DNA of 64,000 nt, taken from contig PDLQ01000003.1 in NCBI GenBank assembly GCA_002591745.1, forward strand, positions 1-64,000, read 5' to 3'. The DNA comes from Lewinellaceae bacterium SD302. GTDB lineage: Bacteria > Bacteroidota > Bacteroidia > Chitinophagales > Saprospiraceae. Of the stretch, positions 26,636 through 35,300 are shown in pieces; position 1 is the first letter of the stretch, and every line of letters begins with the position of its first letter. The notes beneath the pieces were generated by a model. The model worked only from the letters and a program-made list of their open reading frames with translations, did not search any database and had not been told where the DNA came from. The position numbers and the translations under genes were made by a program.

Positions 26636-29131
26636 ATGCAAAAGCTAGGAAACTACGTCACCGGAGCGTGGCGCGAAGGAACGGGAGAGGGCGTGCCAGT
26701 GGTAGATGCCGTTACCGGTGAAGTCATCGCCCTGTCCGATACCAAGGGATTGGACCTGAGGGAAATTCTCGCCTACGGTCGCCAGAAAGGTAAAGCCCTG
26801 CGCCGGATGACTTTTCAGGAGCGGGGGCAGATGCTGAAAAAACTGGCGATGCATCTCCTGCGAAAAAAAGAAGCTTTTTATGAGTTGAGTTACCGGTCCG
26901 GTGCCACCAGGGTAGATAGCTGGATTGATATTGAGGGTGGGATCGGCAACTTATTTGCCAACGCTTCTTTGCGCAAACTCTTCCCCAACCAGCCCTACCA
27001 CGTAGAAGGTGAGCCGATTGATCTGTCCCGTGGTGGTCGATTCATGGCGCACCACATCATGGTCCCCAAGCGCGGCGTGGCGGTACACATCAATGCCTTC
27101 AACTTTCCGGTTTGGGGGATGCTGGAAAAGTGTGCCTGCAACTGGATGGCCGGGGTGCCAGCCGTGGTAAAGCCCGCTACTAATACTTCCTTTCTGACTG
27201 AGGCCGTAGTGCGCGAGATCATTGCTTCCGGCATCTTGCCCGAAGGTGCTTTGCAACTTATTTCCGGTTCTGCCCGCTCGATTTTGGATACGGTCGAATC
27301 CCAGGATGTCATCACCTTCACCGGCTCGGCGAGTACGGGCCGCATGCTGAAAGCCCACCCGCGGCTCATCGAGGAATCCGTGCCGTTCAACATGGAGGCA
27401 GATTCCTTGAACTGTAGCGTGTTGGGCGAAGACGCCGTACCCGGCACCCCGGAATTTGATCTGTTCATTAAGGAAGTCCGCAAGGAGATGACGGTGAAGT
27501 GTGGACAAAAATGTACCGCCATTCGCCGCATGATCGTACCGGAATACTTGGTGGAAGACGTACAAATCCACCTCGGAAAAGCACTGGACAAGGTGACCAT
27601 CGGCGACCCCCGCAATAAGCAGGTACGGATGGGTGCTCTCGTCAGCCGCGACCAGGTTGACGAAGTAAAGGCCTGCATTGCCGACATCGCCAAAACCGCT
27701 GAGATCGTTTACGGTAGTCTGGACGCCCCTGAGCTGATCGACGCCTCCGCTGAGCGGGGAGCTTTCCTACGGCCAGTGGTCTTGCGGGAGGACAAGCCGT
27801 TCGAAAACCTGGCTGTTCACGACCGGGAAGCTTTTGGCCCGGTAGCTACTATCATGCCTTACAAGGATCTGGACGAAGCCATCACCCTGGCTCAAATGGG
27901 AAAAGGTTCGCTGGTTTCTTCCATCGTTACCAACGACGACCGTATTGCCAAGGAATACGTGGTAGAAGCTGCCACTCACCACGGCCGCATCCTGGTCCTG
28001 AACCGGGAAAGCGCCAAGGAAAGCACCGGCCACGGCTCCCCCCTTCCCAACCTCGTTCACGGTGGTCCTGGCCGGGCCGGCGGCGGCGAAGAGATGGGCG
28101 GCATGCGCGGCATCAAGCACTATTTACAACGAACAGCGGTGCAGGGCTCCCCTACTACGCTAACCGAAGTAACGGGCATTTACCAGCAGAACGCCAAATA
28201 CAAGGAAACCGAAAAGCACCCCTTCCAGTACCACTGGGAGGACATTGAGCCGGGTATGTCGCTCAAGACCCATCGTCGGACGCTGACCGACACTGACATC
28301 ATCAACTTCGCCAACGTAACCTGGGATCATTTCTACGCCCATACGGACATCACCTCCCTCGATGGCAGTATTTTTGAAAAACGTACAGCCCACGGTTACT
28401 TCATTATTTCCGCAGCCGCAGGGTTGTTTGTCTACCCAAACAAAGGCCCCGTGGCGGCCAATTACGGATTGGAAGAATGCCGTTTTCTCCGCCCGCTCTA
28501 CCACAACGACACCATCTACGTACGCCTGACCTGTAAGCAAAAAATCGAGCGCGATGTAGTCACCGCCGAACACCCGAGCGGTATCGTCAAATGGTTCGTC
28601 GAAGTCTTCGATACCGACGACGAGCTGGTGGCCATTGCAACCATTCTGACTATGGTTCAGAAGAAGCAAGAGACGCTCGTCGAGATGACGGAAGAACAAA
28701 TACACACTTCTCTGGCTAAATTGGAAGAAGACAGCAAGGCGAAATTCGGATCCCTGACGCCGCAAACTATGGTAGAGCACCTGGAATACAGCTACCGGAT
28801 CGCGGCGGGCGAAATCCAGGATTTTGAAGTCGTAACACCGGAGCGTAAGTTGGAAAAAGTACACGCTACTCTCTACAACTATCGCCCCTTTCCCATGGGC
28901 TTCGAATTTCCACTGGCCCAACGCTCCAGGATCAATGAGCCCAAACACGAGAGCCTGGACGAAGCAAAAGAGAAAATGCTGGAAGCCCGGACCGCTTACC
29001 TGGAATTCTTCAAGGAAAATCCCGGCGTCAGGACCAAGCACAGTGTTTTCGGTGAATTGAACGGCTACGAATGGGAGCTGATGCACCGCAAACACCTGAA
29101 CCACCACTTTGATCAATTCGAACTACTGTAG
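26636..29131 (+). CDS. paaZ: PaaZ: ring-opening hydrolase/aldehyde dehydrogenase with an extra C-terminal DinB-like domain
   Basis: An 831-residue protein, about 150 residues longer than E. coli PaaZ (681). Residues 1-510 are the aldehyde dehydrogenase domain, with general base E254 (FNMEADSLNC) and nucleophile C293 (CGQKCTAIRR). Residues about 525-680 are the MaoC-like hydratase that opens the oxepin ring, with D564 and H569 in TWDHFYAHTD. Residues 685-831 form a third domain that resembles DinB/DUF1569 helical-bundle proteins: FGSLTPQTMVEHLEYSYRI at its start and FGELNGYEWELMHRKHLNHH at its end, with His715, His820 and His824 placed like the metal triad of that fold. The role of the extra domain is unknown. 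Confidence 0.94.
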   Translation: MQKLGNYVTGAWREGTGEGVPVVDAVTGEVIALSDTKGLDLREILAYGRQKGKALRRMTFQERGQMLKKLAMHLLRKKEAFYELSYRSGATRVDSWIDIEGGIGNLFANASLRKLFPNQPYHVEGEPIDLSRGGRFMAHHIMVPKRGVAVHINAFNFPVWGMLEKCACNWMAGVPAVVKPATNTSFLTEAVVREIIASGILPEGALQLISGSARSILDTVESQDVITFTGSASTGRMLKAHPRLIEESVPFNMEADSLNCSVLGEDAVPGTPEFDLFIKEVRKEMTVKCGQKCTAIRRMIVPEYLVEDVQIHLGKALDKVTIGDPRNKQVRMGALVSRDQVDEVKACIADIAKTAEIVYGSLDAPELIDASAERGAFLRPVVLREDKPFENLAVHDREAFGPVATIMPYKDLDEAITLAQMGKGSLVSSIVTNDDRIAKEYVVEAATHHGRILVLNRESAKESTGHGSPLPNLVHGGPGRAGGGEEMGGMRGIKHYLQRTAVQGSPTTLTEVTGIYQQNAKYKETEKHPFQYHWEDIEPGMSLKTHRRTLTDTDIINFANVTWDHFYAHTDITSLDGSIFEKRTAHGYFIISAAAGLFVYPNKGPVAANYGLEECRFLRPLYHNDTIYVRLTCKQKIERDVVTAEHPSGIVKWFVEVFDTDDELVAIATILTMVQKKQETLVEMTEEQIHTSLAKLEEDSKAKFGSLTPQTMVEHLEYSYRIAAGEIQDFEVVTPERKLEKVHATLYNYRPFPMGFEFPLAQRSRINEPKHESLDEAKEKMLEARTAYLEFFKENPGVRTKHSVFGELNGYEWELMHRKHLNHHFDQFELL

Positions 29132-29142
29132 TTAGTAGTTTG

Positions 29143-29190
29143 AACTTCAACCTCGAGAAGCTTACGACGAGCACCGAAGTTAAAGCAGCA
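29143..29190 (-). repeat. Degenerate long-form TACTTTG repeat and leader hairpins
   Basis: The bases after paaZ match the long repeat form on the minus strand with several changes: TGCTTTAACTTCGGTGCTCG on one side and GAGGTTGAAGTTC on the other. Next to it (29199-29234) GGGCGC and GCGCCC bracket a small cruciform ATGCT-C-AGCAT. The frame of the downstream crotonase is open through the repeat only by chance. Confidence 0.5.
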
Positions 29191-29265
29191 AAATTTCAGG
29201 GCGCTCGAAGTATGCTCAGCATCTTTGGGCGCCCAAATAACCACTCACCCTCAACCAAGAATAAC

Positions 29266-30018
29266 ATGACCGAACCATACGTAAAGCATCAGATCGACGA
29301 GGATATTGCCACCGTCGAATTCTTTCACCCGGCGCACAACTCCTTGCCGAGTAATCTGCTGGCTAAACTCGCCGAAACCATAACTGAACTCGGCGAAAAC
29401 GAGGCCGTAAAGGTCGTGATCCTCAAGAGCGGTGGCGACCGGACCTTTTGCGCCGGAGCCAGCTTTGAGGAACTGATAAATATTCAGGATAAAGAGGAAG
29501 GGCTACGCTTTTTCTCCGGTTTTGCCAACGTTATCAATGCTATGCGGAAATGCCCGAAGTTCATTATCGGACGGGTACAGGGTAAAGCCGTTGGCGGAGG
29601 TGTTGGCCTGGCTTCGGCGGTTGACTACTGCATGGCCACTAAATTTGCTTCCATCAAACTTAGTGAGTTGAACGTGGGCATCGGGCCTTTCGTCGTTGGC
29701 CCCGCCATTGAGCGCAAGATCGGCGTATCGGCCATGTCACAAATTGCCATTCGCGCGAATAATTTTTTCTCCCCGGACTGGGCCATGAACAAGGGACTCT
29801 ATACCGAAATTTTCGACGACGCCGCAGCGCTGGATACCGCCATTAGCGAGCTGGCCCAGTCATTGACTAAGTACAATCCCAACGCTATGGTGCAGATGAA
29901 AAGGATGTTCTGGTCCGGTACCGACCACTGGGATGAACTGCTGGCGGAACGAGCAGCCATCAGCGGAGAGTTAGTACTGAGCGAGTTTACCAAAGAGACG
30001 TTGAAGCGATTCGCTTAA
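29266..30018 (+). CDS. Enoyl-CoA hydratase/isomerase family protein (PaaF-like position)
   Basis: A 250-residue crotonase-fold protein. CAGASFEEL and GKAVGGGVGLASAVD form the oxyanion hole region; the active-site acids of classical hydratases are not obvious in LSELNVGIGPFVVGP, where the usual P-E/D-G is replaced. By position it may do the 2,3-dehydroadipyl-CoA hydratase step (PaaF), the only beta-oxidation step otherwise missing, but the divergent active site leaves this open. The frame is open from 29140, yet that stretch is a dispersed repeat; ATG at 29266 gives a normal crotonase start (MTEPYVKHQI). Confidence 0.88.
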   Translation: MTEPYVKHQIDEDIATVEFFHPAHNSLPSNLLAKLAETITELGENEAVKVVILKSGGDRTFCAGASFEELINIQDKEEGLRFFSGFANVINAMRKCPKFIIGRVQGKAVGGGVGLASAVDYCMATKFASIKLSELNVGIGPFVVGPAIERKIGVSAMSQIAIRANNFFSPDWAMNKGLYTEIFDDAAALDTAISELAQSLTKYNPNAMVQMKRMFWSGTDHWDELLAERAAISGELVLSEFTKETLKRFA

Positions 30019-30045
30019 ATCTTGTTAAAGTTGTAAAAATAAAAA

Positions 30046-30090
30046 AGCCACTGTTTATTACCCGGGGGAAACCGGTAATTAACAGTGGCT
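30046..30090 (-). terminator. Terminator hairpin, strongest for the minus strand
   Basis: AGCCACTGTT...ATTACCCGG pairs with CCGGTAAT...AACAGTGGCT around a short GGGAAA loop. Read leftward it is followed by TTTTTTATTTTT, an ideal intrinsic terminator for the small minus-strand unit; rightward it is followed by CTGGTTTTCG and may also stop the paa transcript. Confidence 0.85.
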
Positions 30091-30120
30091 CTGGTTTTCG
30101 TTTAGAAAAAGAGTGTGGTA

Positions 30121-30186
30121 CTAGATAATGACGGTATCTTCATTGATGATGCCGAGAAACTCTAGTACAGAGTTCAGGAGGTCCAT
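30121..30186 (-). CDS. Candidate 21-residue small protein
   Basis: On the minus strand ATG at 30186 opens a 21-codon frame ending in TAG at 30121: MDLLNSVLEFLGIIN then EDTVII. The peptide is hydrophobic and acidic, with a possible amphipathic helix in its first half. It is framed by its own signals: a perfect -7 box (30261-30268) about 75 bp upstream and a strong terminator 31 bp downstream, giving a predicted RNA of about 210 bases. No family is recognised. The alternative is that the RNA itself is the product and the frame is chance; a local hairpin AACTCT-GTACT-AGAGTT is inside the frame. Confidence 0.45.
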   Translation of the reverse strand: MDLLNSVLEFLGIINEDTVII

Positions 30187-30260
30187 GATGTAAAATTTTC
30201 AGTGATATATAAAAGACGTAATTCAATCAAATGATACGCGCGTGACTGCGATCATTGATT

Positions 30261-30268
30261 CAAATGTA
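30261..30268 (-). promoter_or_regulatory. Promoter -7 box TACATTTG (minus strand)
   Basis: Read leftward, TACATTTG matches TAnnTTTG exactly and lies about 75 bp before the 21-codon ORF. A second weaker box, TATCATTTG, occurs near 30226-30234. No -33 TTTG at ideal spacing was found. Confidence 0.5.
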
Positions 30269-30484
30269 AAGTGAAGTGGTGGGACGCGGCTGGACAGGCA
30301 AGCACAAAAACACACGGGCAGATTTGCCCAAATTAAATAAATATTTATATGCTACGTGTTAAATATCAGATATTTACATAAAGTAAAATGTGTTCAAAAC
30401 ACACATTTGAGCATATGGATTTCTGCCCGTCTAATAATTTCACGAATATACGATTTCTGTGTTAACTAAAGGTAAACAAGTTGC

Positions 30485-31993
30485 TTAGGTGCGTAAATCA
30501 TTTATGATCATCTCCCAAAGTACCTCGTAGGGTATAATCTCCATTCGCCCGAACAAATTACTGCTCGTACTTGGCAACTTGGCAAGTTCCTGAAGTGATG
30601 CCTCTGCCAGGATTTCGATTCGATCGATCTGAAAACTACCCGATGGTATGGACAGCAACAGTCGTAAAAAATAATACGCCCGTCGGTTGTCCTCTTTGTT
30701 CAGGTAGCGAAGGCAGTATTTTTCCATTCGCTCGATCCGATCGATTGCCTCATTTTTTTTCCGGCGACTAATCAGGTACAGAATATTGATGATCAATACA
30801 GCAACGTTCTTGCCTTCTTTATCCTGGGTGTAAGTAGGCATTTTATTCAAAAAGGACTGCATTCTGAAAGCAGGAAATTTCCCCGCACTTTCATCGACCA
30901 CGATTTTGCCATGCTGCTGCAAAAAAGTAAGGTAAGCATGGAACAAGGTCCAGTTTTCACGCTCTTTTTCTTTAAGCAAGCTAAATTGCGAGTGGTTCGT
31001 AGTTGTCTGATACACGTCCAAAGCTTCTTGGTAACGACCGGTTTGCATACCTAATAAAAGGTGGAATTCCTGATGTTTGAACCAATTCGACGTTCCTTCC
31101 GGAGATAGTCCCTGGCTTTTTTTTCCCGCTTCCAGTCCTTTCTCAAAGTCTCCGGCTTGTAAGTGGCCGACGATCTGGTGATGTAAAAAATTCTGGATCG
31201 CCGTACTGGTAGAAAATGGTTTATTCTGAAACACATCCAGTAATTCTTCACTTATCGGTATTACGCTGATGTAATCATCTACGATTGTATACTGCATCAA
31301 TCGGATCAATGCTGTATAAAAAATGAAGCTATACGATTGGATGGACTTTTCCTTTGCTCGTAACTCCTCGTAGAAGCCCCTGCATAGCACTTGCAGCTTT
31401 TTTCGATCCTGCTTACGGTCATTATAGCCCGAGACGATCCGCGTGTAATGGGCTACGGCTTTGTTTTCCCAGTAATCTATTTCCTGGTAAGTATCGCAGA
31501 GTTTACTGTACAGCAAATATTTTTTCTGGTCAATTTTCCGGGCACCATAGTGTATCCTGAGCGCACGAACGGCAGTAAGCGCGATGCTGTTGAACTCATA
31601 CTTCTCCGCTACTCTAAGAAGTTTGGTAAATTGCTTGACGGCAGCGATAGGAGCCCCCTTACTCATGAGCAACTGAGCGGCCGCTAAGGATTTGCTGGCC
31701 TCATGCATAGCGATACGACGGTCCGTTTGTTTTGGCCCGTTGTTATCAATAAAAAAAATGGTATTCAGTAGCTTTTTCAGCAACCTTGCCTTAAGGTTGT
31801 AATAAGCATTGGGGGTTACCCCCTTATTATATAGATAAGCCTTGGCTTCTTCGTCTGTCTTTATTTTCTCCGTGGAAATGGCCTGATAGAACTGGTTAAT
31901 TTTACTGGCCGGCTTTTGCTCCAGGTCCAGCAATTCTATTTGCTTCACCTTATTACGGTTGACCACGAATACCAGTTCTCTCAAAAATTCCAT
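30485..31993 (-). CDS. Helical-repeat (TPR-like) protein of unknown function
   Basis: A 502-residue cytoplasmic protein without signal peptide or membrane segment. It is almost wholly helical, with paired helices spaced as in tetratricopeptide-like solenoids (for example AAQLLMSKGAPIAAVKQFTK, then LLRVAEKYEF; HLQAGDFEKGLEAGKK; LLGMQTGRYQEALDVYQ). No catalytic motif is visible. The N-terminus (MEFLRELVFVVNRNK) is basic and helical. I do not recognise a named family. It is followed, on the same strand, by the small unit at 30.1 kb after about 300 bp that hold a separate -7 box. Confidence 0.8.
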   Translation of the reverse strand: MEFLRELVFVVNRNKVKQIELLDLEQKPASKINQFYQAISTEKIKTDEEAKAYLYNKGVTPNAYYNLKARLLKKLLNTIFFIDNNGPKQTDRRIAMHEASKSLAAAQLLMSKGAPIAAVKQFTKLLRVAEKYEFNSIALTAVRALRIHYGARKIDQKKYLLYSKLCDTYQEIDYWENKAVAHYTRIVSGYNDRKQDRKKLQVLCRGFYEELRAKEKSIQSYSFIFYTALIRLMQYTIVDDYISVIPISEELLDVFQNKPFSTSTAIQNFLHHQIVGHLQAGDFEKGLEAGKKSQGLSPEGTSNWFKHQEFHLLLGMQTGRYQEALDVYQTTTNHSQFSLLKEKERENWTLFHAYLTFLQQHGKIVVDESAGKFPAFRMQSFLNKMPTYTQDKEGKNVAVLIINILYLISRRKKNEAIDRIERMEKYCLRYLNKEDNRRAYYFLRLLLSIPSGSFQIDRIEILAEASLQELAKLPSTSSNLFGRMEIIPYEVLWEMIINDLRT

Positions 31994-32088
31994 CTTCCTT
32001 ATTTAGCCATTCTCGTTTTTAATTATCTCATACGAAGATAGCTATAATTGGAAGTACGGAAACAAAGAGCGCAGTTTGTCCACTGAGG

Positions 32089-32135
32089 CATTGCTACTTT
32101 GCCAGCGGTGATCGCCCCTTCGGTACTTGGAGCTG
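32089..32135 (+). repeat. Long-form TACTTTG repeat, divergent copy
   Basis: ATTGCTACTTTGCCAGCGG, then TGATCGCCCCTTCGGTACTTGG, then AGCTGC repeats the first two-thirds of the 50-bp element at 18045. A short inverted copy (CTGCTACTTTGTTAG, minus) follows at 32158-32172. The rest of the 313-base gap 31994-32306 holds only the terminator at 32228-32264. Confidence 0.6.
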
Positions 32136-32227
32136 CTAGTTAAAATAAGATCAGGACTAACAAAGTAGCAGAGTGACTGGTGAGCAGAAAAATCATCAAA
32201 TGCAGCAAAACCACTGCTCAACCGGAA

Positions 32228-32264
32228 CAAAAAATCCCCCCGACCACAAGGGAGGCCGGGGGGA
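32228..32264 (-). terminator. Terminator of the 3084-residue protein gene
   Basis: CCCCCCGGCC and GGTCGGGGGG (read leftward) form a GC-rich stem with one G-T pair, followed by ATTTTTTG. It lies 43 bp after the stop codon at 32307. Confidence 0.85.
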
Positions 32265-32306
32265 AGAGATAAGTAAAGTTACTATTCGGAAAATTTGCAT
32301 TTAATT

Positions 32307-35300
32307 TTAATCATCGCCGCTCCAAGGGAAGGAACCGCAATCGACACGCAAAATCTGTATCGTAACCTGAGCACTTACCGTACCACAAGGACCATTCGGA
32401 TCATTAGTAGTAAGCACTAAAGTGACTGATCCGCGGGCTGCATCTTCGGGACTAGGAGTATAGGTAGTGGCCGTTGCAAAATCAGTGCCGTCGTCGAAGC
32501 TACCAGTTCCATCAGGACTACTCCAAACTCCTCCGACACCTGACGGCGAAATACTTGCGCCCTGATTCAGCATAATTTTTCGAGTAGAGCAGATCGTGGA
32601 TGGATCGGCCACGGTAACAATGACATTGCAACTCACACCTACGTCCAGCGTGGGGTCATTCATACCACTTGTCAAGTAGTTTGTTTGGTTACTGAGACCA
32701 ATACTATCATTCACCGGTGTAGCATCGCTATCGATCTCGTCGTCATTACCAACATTTGCCTGGGTAAACACGTAATTTTCCGCATTCACTGCTGTGCTAA
32801 TATCAAATAATACCTGATATATGCCCAGTGGCAGGTTGGGGAATTCGTAGAAGCCGTCAGCGTCAGTTGTAGTAATCCCGGAAATGGTATTGCCTTCTGC
32901 ATCTATCGTAACGGTATCTCCGTTTACATCCAGCAACACAACGGTGACATTTTCCAGACCCGGTTCACCGGGGGTTTGCAATCCGTCGTTGTTGAGGTCA
33001 ACAAAGGCCGTATCTCCGACGCTTACGGGCTGAAAGAAGCCAAAATCTAAGGTCATGTTACCGTTATTATCCACTTGCGGTAACATCTCATCTTGTTCGC
33101 TTCCTGGCGCATCTTCTCCGTCCGCCGTAGTAGGTTCCATCATTACTGACAACGTGATGACCCCACTAGTGGTAGGTTGTCCCGCCCCCCCGGGTTGCAG
33201 GCCATCGTCGTCTCCGTCCTCGTCATCATCGGGGTCCGTTTCCAGGAAAGGTATACCTGTGTTGTTTGATGAAACCAATGCTCCGATTGGGGTACTGGGA
33301 ATGACAACATAGTAATCTCCCGGAGGCAGATTGACGAAAATATAATTCCCATCACTATCAGTCACCACGGGAGAAGCGAGTGCAGGATTGTCAACGGGCA
33401 CGCCCATACTGTTGGTCAGTACCTGCATCATAGTCGTTGCATTGAACAGCTGTACCGTCACTGCTGACAAACCTGAGTCTAAACCATTCTGAATCCCATC
33501 ATTATTAATGTCTAGAAAAACGGTACTACCCAAACTCAGGGCGGCAACCATTACAAAGGCCGGATCCTGGCTATCAACATCCTGACCAGGCTCGTCGTCC
33601 AGGGTTTCATTATCGTCGTCGCTGCCAATACCAGCTCCAGTGTCGTTTCCTGCTCCAAGGCCGTAAGGGCTATCACCGTCCGTATCTACTGTAACGGGGT
33701 CGCCGGTCATCGGATTAATGAAAGTACCCATCTCTATTTGGGCCAAATTCGTGTAGTCCTCGTCTAATAAGGCAGCAGTTGGCTCTATCTGTAACCAGAT
33801 ACTGACGGTAGCCGTGTCGAAGAACCCGAGGCTGTTTGCCAGCAAATCATTGTTAACAAGGCCAGTAAAGTCAGTAATCGTAAGCATCGCACCTTCAGCC
33901 GTTGGTTGCCAGCCGCTCCCGTCACCAGCGGTGGCATTATTGCCGAAAGAAGGATCGAAACTTAAGCCCGGTGGTATAAGGTCACTAATGACTACTTCAT
34001 TTGCACTGATATTACCTTGGCTGATAATTCCGATATCGAATTTTACAATCTCACCGAAAATATAGGGGGGTGCGTTGTCCAGAGTATCTACTACCTTAAA
34101 GATAGCTAAGTCAAAAGCGTCCAGATTGGCCGGGTCCGCATCGTCTTCGTCCGTAAGGGGATCATCACTAGGTATGGGACCGGTACCGTTACCATTTAAT
34201 TGATTATCGGTAACCATGTTAACCATTCCGCCAGGATCGTTGTCCTGTACTCCATCCGGAGAAGAGTCCAGGTCGATCTGTACGTTGCCATCAACATCCT
34301 CAAATTGACGGATCTCAGCCGCATTGGTCAAAAAGTTCATCGGCAAGGGTAAGGGACAGCGATCAGGCATCATGGTGCTGGCGCGGGCTACGGTGATCTT
34401 TACCTGACGGCAGCTATCGGGCTGCAGCACTTCCGTTAAGGTAAGGAACACTGAATCCAGTTGTCCGGGCGGAGTCATGGCGAAGGGTGAGGTTTGAGTC
34501 CATCCCTGCATCTGGTTCAAGGTATTTCCCGGCAGGTAATCCAGCCCACAGGGTAGATAGTCAATTATGGTTACGTTTGTTACCGGCTCGTTACCCTGGT
34601 TACATACGTTGATATTGAAGGTTACCTCCGTACCAGGCGGATAATTTCCGTTAGGGCTTACGCTTTCTGCATCGAGGAACTTGATTAATGCCAAATCGTA
34701 AGTAGGTACCTGAGCAGCATCGGCGTCGTCTTCGTCCGTACTGGCACTATCGCTGCCGACCGCTCCTGTACCGTCGCCTCCGGTAGCATCGTCACTATCT
34801 CCGTTGACCATGCCACCTGGATCATTTTCCAGATTATCATCCGGGGAAGAATCTACATCCGTTGGTGCGTCATTTCCGGGATCCTGGTCATCATCAGCCG
34901 CGCTGATTTCTGCGTAGTTGATAATTGGGGGCACCACATCATCACCAACCAAACCGATCACGATCACGTTGACCGTATCACCTACCGACAAGGAATCAAG
35001 CACCAGATACCCTGAAGTACCACCACCGGTCAGACCGCTGGTTTCCATTATTGGGATACCGTTTTGGGTCGTAGCTGGCACACTTGCACTCACAAGGGTC
35101 AATCCCTCCGAAATGGAGTCGTGTACTTCCACGGCGTAGGCTGTTTGGTTACCCTGGTTGATCAGGGTAATCGTGAAGGCAATCTCATCGCCAATCTGGA
35201 AACTGTTGACGCGCCCGGTAGGCTGATCGGCAGCGGGAGCCAGCATTTTGCTTAGGGCCAAGTCAAAAACGGCTACCTGGAAGGGGTCGCTGTCGTCTTC

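Noticed and set aside
29140-29265. Extended N-terminus of the second crotonase
   Set aside because: The stretch is a degenerate copy of a dispersed intergenic repeat and lies before the normal crotonase start at 29266.
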